DNA of 64,000 nt from Echinarachnius parma (GCA_037951105.1 JBAMJV010001307.1:81645-145644), one strand, 5' to 3'. Shown: positions 39,501 through 48,290, counted from the first letter of the stretch. The notes: generated by a model not told the origin, from the letters alone. Program-made: numbers and translations.

Positions 39501-42355
39501 CTGGCGGAATATGGTCTCGACCTGTTTCTTGGTGTGGTTGCTGGCATGAGTCATGAGCAGGATGAGGATGTCCAGCACCTTGTGGCCAGCGGTGTCACTG
39601 ACCTTCTCGATCGCCTGTGGTGGTCAGAAAAAAAAATCAAATCAATTGCGACTATTAACCCTTGAGCTGCCATTTAGATTCTCCCTAGTGCCAATAACAA
39701 AGTTTATGTATTTATTTGTCTGGGAGCTCTGGTTTTCGGCAGCTGTAAAAGTCGAAAACGTTTTAAATCATTTAAATTGCTCCATGGAAAAAAATACAAT
39801 AGTGTGTTGCACTTGTAAAATTAAGTAAATAGTTGTTGCACTTGTATAATTAAGTAAATAGTTTCATCTGGACAAGTAGCCATCAGGACAACTACATGTA
39901 CATAATGCAATCATGTACCAATCCAGTCAATAATTATCCAGAGGTCTATTAACTATAAAGTCTGCCCAGGTAATGCATATGACGATTTAGAGTATTTAAG
40001 AGTATTTTGGGGGGGGAGCGGGGGGGGGGGGGGGGGGGGTGAGGGCTTTAACAGAATACAATGTAGCAACTATAAATAAAGTCATAAATACTACAATAGC
40101 ACATATTTTCTAAAAATTAGGAAGTGTTATTTTCAAACACACACCTTGAGCCAGTTGTCCGCCAGGACTCTGTTGAACCTGAGGGCAGACTTGATGGTAT
40201 CCAGGATCAGGAGCTCACCGTCACCCTGCTTCTTGTTTCCAGATGACCCAGCCCTGTAGAATAATACATGCACAGGTTAAAGGGGTAGTTCAGTTTTGGT
40301 ATAGAGGGCGCTGCACAAAAATAATTGTTAAAATGCACAGGTTAACTTTATTACCAAGAGCAAAATATTCTGAGTCATAACATTTTATTTGATTTGCTTG
40401 CAGAATTGTCTTTACCCCAAACAGGTTAGTTAAAGTTAAAGTCCTTCCCAATTTTGGCACATAAGGCAGCGCCTATCTCCGATTCATTAGCCCTAGGACA
40501 CACGTCTACTATATGTAGTGAAAGTTACAGTGGGGGGCTAGTATTCTGGTAACTCCGCATGTTTAACTTTCCTTTCTCCATCCATTATAAATGCTGAGCG
40601 CCTGGCTAGAAGTCCTAGAAGAGGTACCATTTTTAAAGTCTTTGGTATGACCAGGTCTGTGTTCGACCCCGGGACCTCTCGTGCATGAGGCGGACACTCT
40701 AACCGCTAAGCCACCATGCGAAGAAAACCCAATCAGGACTGGTCCCAACAGAACTCAGGGCTGGGGTTTATGGAGAATGCATGTTATACCCAAATCCAAG
40801 TCTTGAATGGTTTAACAATTATACAACAAATTGGATTTCTTCTGGCTAAGATACAAGTGAATATACAAACATTAAAAAGAATAATGTGTTTTGGTGGAAG
40901 AGTATGTAAGGCTTCATTTGTTGCCCTTATTCTCTCATTTTTATACAATATGTGGTTCCGTAGTATATCATGTAGAAGGCTAGTCACTAGTCCCTCCATA
41001 ATTGGGTAGCTTTTGCAAGGTATATTTTTCACCCCTTTATAACAAATCAAGTGGTGAAACTGTCCATAACGTAAGAAATTTTCTGTTTAATTTCACTCCT
41101 TTAACAGGTGAACCCCCTATTAATGTTACCCCATCAAGCACAGACTACTGAATGATACGTAGTACATAGGAAATTCACTAGAAATCACAAAGAAATCAAG
41201 GAAAACTCAGGGAAAAAAGTAGGAGGCAGCTTACCGTTTGGCTTCAGCCGAGCGGTCCTGGCATGATCCAAAATCAAGTTTTCTCCTCAGCTCACTGACA
41301 ACCTTTAAAAAAAAGAACAATTATATATGCAATACTACTACAAGATATGCCCCTTTTCTATCTCTCTCAGACACAGTAATGTCCTTATTTTGAGGAGAAA
41401 ATAAGCTTGCAATATGCATTAGATATTTCAGTTTAAAATACAATGCTCAAAATTAGCACAGGGCCTGCTGGCCAATAACAAATTAGCTTTGGGGCACCAA
41501 ATTTAAAAGAAAATAGGGTTTTCCCAGGATTCAAACCCAACACCTTGAGATTGCTAGACCGGTGCTCTACCAAATGGGGGGTGTTTCACAAAGATCCTTA
41601 GTTGAACTTAACTCTAAGTTGGACTTATAAAGTATGGAAAGCCATTAGTTTCTTTGAAAGTCCTTTTACAAAGGCATAAAATGTTGTTTCAAACCACTAA
41701 TATCTTCCTATTATCAAGATTTCATTTTCTTGATGCACAACATTTATGAAAAGTCTAAAATATATTTATTCCAAGGCTACAAATGGCTTTCCATAATATT
41801 TAAGTCCCAACTTAGTGCTAAGTTCAACTTAGGATTTTTGAGAAACACCCCCCCCCCCCCCCCCGATCTAGAAAGCCCTTGTGCTAGTTGTCGACCCTGA
41901 AAATTCAGCCCGAGAAGATTCTTTTTTTTCTTTTCTTTTTACCCTTGCACTAGTAGTTCTTTGTTTGTTTATTTTTGTTTCGACGTTGCCCGATTTATTT
42001 ATTTGTTTGTTTTGTTATTTATTTGTTTGTTTATTTTTGTTTCGACGTTGCCCGATTTATGTTATTGTAGATAGTTATTTAGTCTCTTTTACATTGTATT
42101 ATTATACTTGTTGTGTATTCACTTGTCGTTTTCCATGTATTGTTATGATTGTATGTTTTGATCTTGGCCTGGACCCCTTTGAAAAACAGCTTGTAGCTGA
42201 CAAGGGCAATCCATCCCATGAGTGGAGGATAAATAAATAAATTGTCTTACCTCTAAAGCAATGTTTGATGTCACTGACTGAAGAATAAACTTGATGACCA
42301 CAGGCAGATCATCTAAATCAGCCGACTCAATGTTTTGCAAGGCTGATGTCCGTAC
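15579..42355 (-). CDS. FANCD2: Fanconi anaemia group D2 protein (FANCD2), 27 exons visible, 5' part not seen
   Basis: FANCD2 pairs with FANCI as a DNA clamp that is monoubiquitinated by the Fanconi core complex during interstrand-crosslink repair in the nucleus. Exons in transcript order: 42251-42355, 41235-41302, 40145-40253, 39438-39614, 38639-38773, 37602-37733, 36526-36633, 34626-34736, 33644-33812, 32815-32891, 32078-32227, 30398-30614, 29514-29622, 28903-29005, 27412-27661, 26510-26623, 24467-24595, 23048-23166, 22542-22655, 21276-21403, 20507-20594, 19755-19877, 19164-19365, 18404-18553, 17900-18046, 16619-16744, 15579-15641. Diagnostic matches to the human protein: [34 protein letters not shown] (ubiquitinated lysine; human K561), [35 protein letters not shown] and the acidic tail. 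About 1173 residues remain, against about 1206 for human from the matching point (human total 1451). Phases agree at every junction except exon 34626-34736, which has one base too many. About 245 N-terminal residues are not found. Confidence 0.95.
16892..17832 (-). pseudogene. Array of about six partial copies of a FANCD2 exon
   Basis: Copies of the 3' ~100 bp of exon 17900-18046 (encoding [15 protein letters not shown] and the following GNLKNRDL) lie at about 17715-17832, 17528-17642, 17392-17495, 17211-17325, 17051-17150 and, most decayed, 16892-16990. Most keep the donor CAGG|GTAAG or a variant, but the 5' part of the exon and its acceptor are replaced by a (CA)n-containing segment (CAGACAAACAAACAGATGCA). 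Two nearest copies are still open in frame. Spacing is 140-190 bp. Decay increases with distance from the true exon. Confidence 0.9.
18660..18955 (-). pseudogene. Partial tandem copies of FANCD2 exon 18404-18553
   Basis: About 18703-18815 repeats AGAGCTGATCCATCAGCAGC and GGAATATGCAGCCATAC from the exon plus ~110 bp of its flanking intron, offset by about 240 bp; a third, shorter remnant lies at 18905-18955. Reading frames are interrupted. Confidence 0.85.
19425..19552 (-). pseudogene. Partial copy of FANCD2 exon 19164-19365
   Basis: Repeats the 5' two-thirds of the exon together with the acceptor (GAGAGGTCCTGAAATATACC on the plus strand), including AAGGTGAAGCCCGTGGCTGT. The frame is broken. 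Confidence 0.85.
20718..21031. mobile_element. Foldback MITE with ~75-bp arms
   Basis: The left arm (GAGAAGGGAGGATTGGAGAG, GAGAAGGACTGT) is repeated inverted at 20955-21031 (ACAGTCCTTCTC, CTCTCCAATCCTCCCTTCTC). About 314 bp with a non-coding centre, in a FANCD2 intron. Confidence 0.8.
21465..22135 (-). pseudogene. Two full and several partial copies of FANCD2 exon 21276-21403
   Basis: Copies at 21591-21703 and 21795-21913 cover the whole exon with the acceptor side (TGCATTCCTGTCAT), but carry in-frame stops (for example after TVL in the first and after NAF in the second). Short remnants of the exon's 5' end occur near 21470-21502, 21975-22000 and 22118-22135. Confidence 0.85.
22190..22470 (+). 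mobile_element. tRNA-derived SINE
   Basis: Head with an A-box-like TAGCGGTTAGAGTG and a B-box-like GGTTAGAACCC, followed by a ~200-bp body that includes GGCGCCGCCTTATGTGCCAA. The same body and head occur inverted at 40440-40720, so this is a dispersed family. It lies in a FANCD2 intron. Confidence 0.8.
23255..23905 (-). pseudogene. Four tandem copies of FANCD2 exon 23048-23166, one intact
   Basis: Copies at 23255-23373, 23439-23557, 23619-23737 and 23805-23905. The second (23439-23557) has the same length (119 bp), acceptor CAG|GC, donor TG|GTATGG and an uninterrupted frame ([20 protein letters not shown] versus [20 protein letters not shown] in the true exon). The first and third have stops, the third also lost its donor; the fourth lacks the normal acceptor. 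Intron flanks were duplicated with the exon (GAATTAACTGAAAAGACTC). Confidence 0.9.
24856..25237 (+). mobile_element. MITE, AAAGGGATCTAGTAACTTTG family
   Basis: The start AAAGGGATTTGGTAATTTTG and end GTTACTAGATCCCTTTAAAG are inverted. Shared interior: GGCCGAGTAATGAGCAAAAA and ATCCAGTGGATAGTT. Other copies: 28545-28882, 55020-55381, 56405-56600 (partial), 62962-63292, 63596-63890. Confidence 0.8.
25630..26080 (+). mobile_element. MITE, GTTGTATTACC family
   Basis: Full-length relative of 9106-9595 and 60768-61108, with GACAGTCGGCATTAATGGAG, GAAGAGGCTTCTTTTTTGGA and GAGTTTATGCAGCTGCTTGA. In a FANCD2 intron. Confidence 0.8.
26142..26456. mobile_element. Foldback MITE, GGGTGTTTCAC family, full copy
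   Basis: Left arm GGGTGTTTCACAAAGATCCT followed by AAGTTGAA; right arm CAACTTAGGATCTTTGTGAA followed by ACACCC. Each arm contains a second inverted pair around TAACTCTAAGTTGGACTT. About 315 bp. Confidence 0.85.
26885..27170 (-). pseudogene. Two decayed copies of FANCD2 exon 27412-27661 (3' part)
   Basis: 27052-27170 still reads [20 protein letters not shown] like the exon's [20 protein letters not shown]. 26885-26955 is older, with AILNSEMKT recognisable among stops. Confidence 0.85.
27167..27292. mobile_element. Foldback MITE, GGGTGTTGCATAAAGAGT family
   Basis: GGGGGTGTTGCATAAAGAGT is matched at the right by the inverse AACTCTTCATACAACACCCC, with inner arms AATCGCAAGTCAGAAAA and TTTTCTGACTTGCGAT. 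About 125 bp; it abuts the pseudo-exon copy to its left. Confidence 0.8.
27716..27770 (-). pseudogene. Short copy of the 5' end of FANCD2 exon 27412-27661
   Basis: Reads [17 protein letters not shown] against [17 protein letters not shown] in the exon, directly beyond its acceptor; too short to be a usable exon. Confidence 0.8.
28545..28882 (-). mobile_element. MITE, AAAGGGATCTAGTAACTTTG family
   Basis: Reverse-orientation copy ending CAACAAAGTTACTAGATCCC; interior TTTGCATTTTTGCTCATT matches the family. Confidence 0.75.
29943..30350 (-). pseudogene. Two copies of the 3' half of FANCD2 exon 30398-30614
   Basis: At 29943-30078 and 30214-30350, each with the donor side (TTTACCTCTCTAAACCAGTT on the plus strand, or close) and the segment for [14 protein letters not shown]. 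Both break down before the 5' half. The small inverted repeat TTAACTCC...GGGTTAA lies between them. Confidence 0.85.
30110..30200. mobile_element. Small MITE with TTAA ends
   Basis: Begins TTAACTCCTTGAGTGTCAAG and ends GGCACGTTAAGGGTTAA, roughly inverted; shares ACACAAATGCCATAGAGCAT with a second copy at about 37405-37492. Confidence 0.65.
30850..30960 (-). pseudogene. Copy of the 5' half of FANCD2 exon 30398-30614
   Basis: Reads [20 protein letters not shown] and then [10 protein letters not shown] as in the exon, then diverges. Together with the two copies of the 3' half on the other side, it brackets the true exon. Confidence 0.85.
31035..31608 (-). mobile_element. MITE, AAAGGGATAGTTGAG family, full copy
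   Basis: Ends TTAAAGGGATAGTTGAGTTT and AACTCAACTATCCCTTTAA. Interior as in 7172-7735, including the central GGGGCCCC palindrome. Confidence 0.85.
31855..32500 (-). pseudogene. Partial copies on both sides of FANCD2 exon 32078-32227
   Basis: 31934-31999 repeats the exon's 3' part ([12 protein letters not shown]) with ~80 bp of intron (TGAAATCTCCATAGACTTTG, CCACCCGGTTCCCGTAGTCA), offset ~145 bp. 32310-32362 and 32455-32500 repeat the 5' part (ELYSL region) with the AGGTCA-rich intron. The coding exon lies between them and is intact. Confidence 0.85.
32232..32255 (+). promoter_or_regulatory. Direct repeats AGGTCA spaced by one base
   Basis: Three AGGTCA half-sites separated by single A bases, a DR1-type arrangement bound by some nuclear receptors. 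Repeated at about 32364-32386 because the intron segment was duplicated with the exon copy. Its regulatory role is unproven; it could be simple sequence. Confidence 0.35.
33115..33190. repeat. Short repeat with (AAT)n and TATAGCGCTTAA core
   Basis: AATAATAATAATAATAATAT followed by TTACATTTATATAGCGCTTA and, further on, TAAGCGCATTATTATTA in inverse orientation: a compact palindromic repeat with a microsatellite end. Confidence 0.55.
33461..33585 (-). pseudogene. Partial copy of FANCD2 exon 33644-33812
   Basis: Carries CTGCTGGATTTGACCAAGTC, TTGGATGGAG and AAGAAGAGGGC from the exon, with extra bases that break the frame. Confidence 0.85.
34050..34200 (-). mobile_element. tRNA-derived SINE (second family)
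   Basis: On the minus strand TGGTTAGAGCACTGGTCTAG, then CAATCAGGAGGTCTC and GGGTTTAATTCC, followed by a tail with TTTCTTTGCTCATTTTTC. Relatives: 38050-38130 (plus), 41520-41576 and 48215-48285 (minus). Confidence 0.75.
34626..34736 (-). other. FANCD2: FANCD2 exon with the ubiquitination lysine and one extra base
   Basis: The exon encodes [10 protein letters not shown], whose lysine (codon complement at 34710-34712) aligns with human K561. The first part reads in the frame set by the previous exon. The last part reads as family sequence ([12 protein letters not shown], joining SES in the next exon) only in a frame shifted by one. The exon is 111 bp where 110 would satisfy both neighbours. The extra base is in the C triplet at 34666-34668 (plus strand). 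It may be a sequencing or assembly error, or a real lesion. Confidence 0.8.
34850..35560. repeat. Dispersed repeat of unknown class
   Basis: Shares GGGTGTTGCCCATATG, AATGCTTATA and AGGTGGCAACAAAGCTGAA-type words with 47950-48160. Within this stretch the phrase with GGTGGCAACAAAGCTGAA occurs twice (35098 and 35441). No terminal repeats seen; non-coding. Confidence 0.55.
35741..36247. mobile_element. hAT-like MITE, CAGGGCTC family
   Basis: Second copy of the 13891-14219 family, here ~507 bp. Starts CAGGGCTCTGCACTAACATT and ends near GAGTGTCATGTTCTG, with GGCCCCGGGCCATCGGGC inside. The target duplication is only partial (CCTATAT / CCTAAAT). Confidence 0.65.
36725..36970 (-). pseudogene. Two partial copies of FANCD2 exon 36526-36633
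   Basis: The nearer copy (36725-36808) still reads [20 protein letters not shown] before diverging; the farther (36895-36970) is interrupted. The acceptor-side intron (CAACCAGACAAACATAATAT) was duplicated too. Confidence 0.85.
37040..37250 (+). mobile_element. LINE ORF2 C-terminal remnant
   Basis: Translation gives [20 protein letters not shown], then [18 protein letters not shown], the conserved C-terminal tail of many non-LTR retrotransposon ORF2 proteins (R..RW.DDI....G..W...A.DR..W), then a (ATG)n-like 3' end. Truncated at the 5' side; inserted in a FANCD2 intron. Confidence 0.75.
38050..38130 (+). mobile_element. tRNA-like SINE head
   Basis: TATAGCTCAGTCGGTAAGAG (A box), a stem CCGG...CCGG with seven-base loop CTAGCAA, and GGTTCGAATCCC (B box). 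The acceptor stem is poor, and a shared SINE tail (TTTTCTTTGCTCTTTTTC) follows, so a SINE is more likely than a working tRNA-Ala gene. Confidence 0.65.
40440..40720 (-). mobile_element. tRNA-derived SINE, inverted copy
   Basis: Reverse-orientation copy of the family at 22190-22470: the tail AAAGTCCTTCCCAATTTTGG is at the left and the tRNA-like head (GGTTAGAGTGTCCGCCTCAT on the minus strand, GGGTCGAAC) at the right. Better preserved head than the other copy. Confidence 0.8.
41579..41852. mobile_element. Foldback MITE, GGGTGTTTCAC family, full copy
   Basis: Same arms as 26142-26456 (GGGTGTTTCACAAAGATCCT and the inverse CAACTTAGGATTTTTGAGAA). It abuts a SINE remnant on the left and a C run on the right. 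Confidence 0.8.
41880..42243 (+). mobile_element. Probable LINE 3' UTR
   Basis: T-rich sequence with a duplicated word GTTTCGACGTTGCCCGATTT, then GATCTTGGCCTGGACCCCTT and an AAATAAATAAAT end. This composition and A/T-rich tandem 3' end are typical of CR1/L2-type elements. No ORF. It ends 7 bp before a FANCD2 exon. Confidence 0.5.
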
Positions 42356-42359
42356 CTAC

Positions 42360-43256
42360 ACAATAACATTAAATAACATTTAAAAGATATTGTCATAATT
42401 AATACAATTTTGTAGTTGGCTATTATGAACATCAATGTTAACATGGCTCTGAAAGAACGAAATAGACACAAATATGCACATTTATCTCAAAAGTGTGTTG
42501 CAGCATGGTGTATTTTCTAGGTAGCAACATAATTAAGTAAATAAAGTAAATTGTCATCACTAGTTATGTCAGTGACCGGTCTAGGAAACATACAGAAATC
42601 ACAACACTATTTCTTAATGTATCTTGTAGATTATCTTGTTAAATAAATAATGGTGCAAAATTTAAAAACATGCACCACATTTTGGGGGAAAAAATTATTT
42701 GTGTTAACCTGTTGAGGACTTGGCCTTAATTATCTCAGCTTATGGTCTATTGGGAGGAGCAGGCGTCTTTGAATGTTCTAACAGATAAATGGCGCCATAC
42801 AAATGTTGTGGAACATCATCATCATCATCATCTATATTATAATTTGAGTAAGGAAATCCTTTGATATTCAAAAACTTTTAGGGTTTTGCACGCCTCGGGC
42901 TGAAAAAATTCCACGTGTCATTCGTTCTGACTGCAGATCATTCTAAAGGTTTTCGATTTTTTAAATAAGTTGTTTGAAATCTCGAATGAAATATAGAAAC
43001 TAAAAATATTTCCTGAAAGAGGATGGCTCTGGCATGGCAACGGATATTGCATGCATGCTAGCGCTATGCCATATTCCGGCCGCGATATGCATGCACAGTA
43101 CGCTTACCCCGGCGTACGTGCAATTGCAACATATGCATGCAAGTACAAGCGATGGCCTCTCGCATTCACCAGAAGTCATGTCCAAACTGTAATTTGTTGA
43201 TTATTTGCTGCAGAGAGGGGGGTTCAAGCTATCATTCTGAATGTTTGGTCTACTCC
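42360..43256. other. Region upstream of the first visible FANCD2 exon
   Basis: Expected to contain the next FANCD2 exons on the minus strand, but none can be recognised. A short palindromic repeat with (CAT)n occurs at 42770-42840, and a more GC-rich patch with CpGs at 43020-43190 carries an open frame ending at a donor-like GGG|GTAAGC on the minus strand. It is not FANCD2-like. Confidence 0.4.
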
Positions 43257-45003
43257 TATAGCTGCGCTCATCTGGACTCTGGTAAGTACCTTATTCCAAA
43301 TTAATTGTACAATTGTCAATAGAATTATAATATGAGTATGATATTGTCATTGACGTGTTTAAAAGACTTGGAGACATTATTTATTGGCTAGCCTCCCTAT
43401 ATCCTAGCCCAATTACAATTATATGAGCCATTACCAATTTGCTAACTAACAGTGGTCAGAGTCCAACGTGGGCATTTGGAAAAAATTGTGTGGTATAATT
43501 CTATAAATAATTTATAAATAATGAAGACAGTCACGTTAATTGACCTTTGACCTTCATCTTGACTGTCTAGCTACACTACAGACCTCTACACATTTTGTTG
43601 TACAGGTTGTCATTGACATAGATTAATCATACAATAAAAACGCTATTATAATTTGTTTTGGTCCTATTTAACTATTTGGACTCTGACCACTGTTAGTGTT
43701 AGCAAAATGGTAATATGGCTCATATAATTATAATGGTGCTAGGATAGGGGGCTAGCCAATAAATAATGTCTCCAAGTCTTTTAAACACATCTGACACTGT
43801 CAATGACAATGTCATACTCATATTATAATTATATTTACAATTGTACAATTAATTTTGAATAAGGTACTTACCAGGGGCGTCGATCACGGGGGGATGGGGG
43901 AGGGGGGGATATATCCCCCCAATATTTCAGGTGGGGGGGGGGGGGGGGGGGGATGGCCTGTATTATCATCCCCCCCCCCCCCCCCCAATATTTGGGGTTC
44001 AAAAATATATGATAACATTAGAATTAAGAAGGATTGCCCCCTCTCATGAATGGAAGTTGTTACTATAGTCTTCTTTAAACCACTTTTTGATAATGCAAAA
44101 CGACCCAATTCCAAAATTTTCCGGGGCTGCGCCCCTAGAACCCCTATTAAGGTTATTTGACCCAGTCCCAGCCCTGTACTAGTAGTTTTATTCAGGACTT
44201 AATCTCTCTTGGCAAACTTTCAGGCAATCCTGGCCCACTGTGCGTCTGCGCTTCGCTCACTAAAATTGAGCTAACTATTCAATAGGTAATTGTATTTCTG
44301 GATAATTATTACAAATCCCAAAGCTTCCGGGGGCTTCGCCCCCTAGTCCCCCAATAAGCTTTCCAATATGGGTATCCCTTGACTTATTCTATTCAGGGTT
44401 CCATCATGATGATTGCAATCGACAGTATTTATCTATCATACTAAAATTCATCCATACTTGGACAGTGCCCTCATCATAGCAGGAGCTTGCAATGTACACT
44501 CAATAATCTTCTAATCTCTAAACAGCTAAATCAAAAGCCAATAGTTAACTCTATATTTACATATAGACAACATATTTATATCTGGATATTACAAATCACA
44601 AAGCTTCCGGGGGCTCCGCCCCCTGGACCCCAATAAGCTTCCCAATATGGATATCCCATGACTGATGCTATTCAGGGTTCCATCAAAATGCTTGCAAATA
44701 TGTATCTATCAGGATAAACTTCATATTGGACATAGCCCAGCTCATAACATAATGCTTCCAATGTACACTTAACAATCTTCCAATTTCTAAACAGCTGAAT
44801 TCAAAAGCTTTGGGGCCCCCCTAACCCTCCCCCCCCCCCCCCCCCCCGCCATAAAAACCCGGGGACGCTGCTGGGTTGTCGCTTCGCTCCCTCGTCAGAG
44901 ATGGTCAAAATGACGAATCATCCCCCCCCCCCCCCCCCCCTCCAATGGCGAGAAGAAATCGACGCCCTTGGTACTTACCACAGTCCAGATGAGCGCAGCT
45001 ATA
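43257..45003. mobile_element. Foldback element with ~200-bp arms, split by a hAT insertion
   Basis: Left arm begins TATAGCTGCGCTCATCTGGA and runs to about 43465; its inverse begins near 43670 (ACTCTGACCACTGTTAGTGT), runs to 43871, and finishes at 44971-45003 (CCAGATGAGCGCAGCTATA). Without the 1.1-kb insertion the element would be ~640 bp. No coding capacity. Confidence 0.85.
43872..44970. mobile_element. hAT-like non-autonomous element with 8-bp target duplication
   Basis: Ends CAGGGGCGTCGAT and the complement of CAAGGGCGTCGAT; both flanks read GTACTTAC, a perfect 8-bp duplication. Long G and C runs sit near both ends. The interior has a tandem duplication of ~277 bp (words AAGCTTCCGGGGGC, CCAATATGG, TATTCAGGGTTCCATCA). 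No transposase. Confidence 0.9.
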
Positions 45004-45325
45004 AACACATGTGCCATTCAAAAATACAAATGCAAAAATACAAACAGCATTGTTTCATAAACCATAATCAATGCATTCAGCCATGTGCTGTTTCACAACA
45101 ATGTACAGGCACGCACAATGTCTTGTGACTTTTGAATTGGGCCATTTTGTCTTTAATCTGTGTTCATTCAGCCATACATTGATGAATATCTCTGATTTTC
45201 ACACAAAATGTACATAACAAATGTACCAATATTGTGGTAAGATGACATCGTCTCTACATTTAAGAGTTATGAAATTATGAGCAGTTCTTTAGGGGGTAGT
45301 TATTTTTTGTATATTGTTTACAATT
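45004..45325. mobile_element. Partial copy of the 4014-4641 MITE
   Basis: Matches the right half of that element, through GTGACTTTTGAATTGGGCCA and a G-rich end with GTAGTTATTTTTTGT. The left half is missing; the break coincides with the end of the foldback element. Confidence 0.7.
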
Positions 45326-45702
45326 GTGTGAATGTAGTGTTACCACCTTCAATCAGATTGGCTCATTTAAATAATTTTTCTTTTAGGCAAATTTGAATTG
45401 AAAAAAAAAAACACCAAAATGCAAAACAAATACATGATATATTTTCAATATTTTACTCCTTTTTGTTTGGGGGGGGGGGGGGGGGGGGTAAATGCGCTAC
45501 TTTTATTATAGACTGACAAACAACCTCTTCAAAATACACTTTAACATCAAACTCTTACACATTTATTATTGTACATGTATTGTGTGCACACGTGCTATAA
45601 TTCTGTTTAAGATCACATTCACCAACTTCTTTTGTTTTGTTTTTCCAATCCACCATTGTGTCAACTCTACGTCCTTTCAACACCTTATATCGCTCACACA
45701 AA

Positions 45703-45754
45703 GCGAAAGGCCGCCGAAGGCGGCCCTTTCGCGAGTTAGTAGTAGTAGTAGTAG
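45703..45754. repeat. GC-rich hairpin followed by short (TAG)n
   Basis: GCGAAAGGCCGCC, a GAA loop and GGCGGCCCTTTCGC form a near-perfect hairpin, followed by six TAG units up to the left end of the long foldback element. Confidence 0.75.
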
Positions 45755-47378
45755 CAAAGACACTACAAGGGGAAGACTGGACACTGCGCCGGTTTTGTAC
45801 AGTGATCAATGAAACGCTGAATTTCGTACATGGGGAAGGGCGCCCCCTAGCGTTGGGTAGGTAAACTTCTTGTTGTTTTCGCGCGTAGCCATTGAAAACA
45901 CAACAGGGAACTGGTAGTGAAGTATCAAATTCCTTCTTATTTTTGCTTTTTTATCTCAAAATGTACACCAAATATTAAAAGGAATTTGTTTCTAAGTTTG
46001 TCTGTTTACAGGTGAATATTTCCAAGAACTATTTAATAGTAGACATGCAGAATCAACATTCACGTACAAGTCTTGCTGTTAAAAAAGAACTCGTGTACAT
46101 CATCAGGATTGTTGCTGTTACCTGTGTCATGGTTTGAAATCAAAATAGTAACTTTTATTTGAATACCTCTTTTCTCTTTATATGAAGAATTGTTGTTAAC
46201 AAGAGTGTCACATCCGAAACACAAGCATTTTGTTAACTGCGGCGCAAAAAATCCAAGTCAAGTTAAAGTCATGCAGGAAATCTGGTTCCTCTTTTCACTT
46301 TCTTCTCCAAATTCGCAGATTAAAACATAATGTTCACTTCTCATTTTCTATGCAAAAAAATACAGAAATAAAAAATAAAAAAGATTCGAGGATTTGAAAA
46401 TGTTCATCTTTGTTGACAAATTTGCTCAAAAAGCAGAAATATTAAAAAACAAGTGTGCCTTATGTCTGCATATATTTCAAGTTCATACTTCTAGTAATCT
46501 AAATCCTGATATTTCATTTCATTCACCATGGATACATAAATATGAAATATGAACTTTTATGTGAAAATGTTATAAATCAAACTAGGGACAAAAAATTAAT
46601 GAAATTAACTCCTGTCCATGTGGATATCAGATTAGATTACTAGAAGTATGAACTTGAAATATATGCAGACATAAGGCACACTTGGTTTTTTATATTTCTG
46701 CTTTTTGAGCAAAAAATTTGTCAACAAAGATGAAAATTTTCATATCCTCGAATTTTTTTTTTTTTTCTGTATTTTTTTGCATAGAAAATGAGAAGTGAAC
46801 ATTATGTTTTAATCTGCGAATTTGGAGAAGAAAGTGAATAGAGGAACCAGATTTCCTGCATGACTTTAACTTGACTTGGATTTTTTGCGCCGCAGTTAAC
46901 AAAATGCTTGTGTTTCGGATGTGACACTCTTGTTAACAACAATTCTTCATATAAAGAGAAAAGAGGTATTCAAATAAAAGTTACTATTTTGATTTCAAAC
47001 CATGACACAGGTAACAGCAACAATCCTGATGATGTACACGAGTTCTTTTTTAACAGCAAGCAAATTAAGAAACTTGTACGTGAATGTTGATTCTGCATGT
47101 CTACTATTAAATAGTTCTTGGAAATTTTCACCTGTAAACAGACAAACTTAGAAACAAACTCCTTTTAATATTTGGTGTACATTTTGAGATAAAAAAGCAA
47201 AAATAAGAAGGAATTTGATACTTCACTACCAGTTCCCTATTGTGTTTTCAATGGCTACGCGCGAAAACAACAAGAAGTTTACCTACCCAACGCTAGGGGG
47301 CGCCCTTCCCCATGTACGAAATTCAGCGTTACACAAAATCCGTGTCCAGTGTCCAGTCTTCCCCTTGTAGTGTCTTTG
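45755..47378. mobile_element. Long foldback element, ~760-bp arms, inside (TAG)n
   Basis: The left arm 45755-46515 and right arm 46620-47378 are inverted copies of high identity, separated by about 104 bp. Ends are CAAAGACACTACAAGGGGAA. Small differences include CAACAGGGAACTGG versus CAATAGGGAACTGG and an indel near the left end (GCGCCGGTTTTGTACAGTGA). Both flanks are (TAG)n in the same strand orientation. It encodes nothing recognisable. Confidence 0.9.
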
Positions 47379-47830
<452 letters not shown>

Positions 47831-47949
47831 TATAGATCGTCAGGCGAGTCTTGAACCCTCCCCTCCTGACGGGACAGGTGTGAAGACCAACAGACCAGCT
47901 GGTTCGCCTGATTTTTTAAAACCGTATAATGTTTTTGTATGAACACAAA

Positions 47950-48290
47950 CAGTAATTTGGGGCCAGCATCTTTGATTTCAGGGCGTTGCCCATATGTATG
48001 GTACATGCAAACGAGCACCGAACATGAATTGTAATACGCATTTTAGCTAATCATCTTTACAATGCTTATACAAACCTTGACAAAGGTTGCCAATGTGGCA
48101 ACAACCTCGCTTAGTTTTCTATAAAAGCAATTCATAACATGAATACTTTAACAAAAAATTGACTTATGAAAGTCTCCAGGGTACTGAGACACGATATATA
48201 GGACTTATATGTAAATGAGAATCGAACCCTAGACCTCCTGATTGCTAGGCCGGTGAAAATAACAACTGAGCCACGAACACCTTTTAATAT
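47950..48290. repeat. Dispersed repeat plus tRNA-SINE fragment
   Basis: 47950-48160 is a relative of 34850-35560 (GGGCGTTGCCCATATG, GTGGCAACAACCTCGCTTAG). 48215-48285 is the head of the second SINE family on the minus strand (AATCGAACCCTAGACCTCCT). Confidence 0.6.

Noticed and set aside
43000-43185. Minus-strand open frame starting MDMTSGECERPSLVLACICC, considered as an alternative FANCD2 first exon
   Set aside because: It has a donor-like site and CpG-rich context, but no resemblance to FANCD2 and no way to show it joins the 42251-42355 exon.
45755-47378. The long inverted repeats as Polinton-type termini
   Set aside because: Only ~104 bp separates the arms, leaving no space for genes; a foldback element is the simpler reading.
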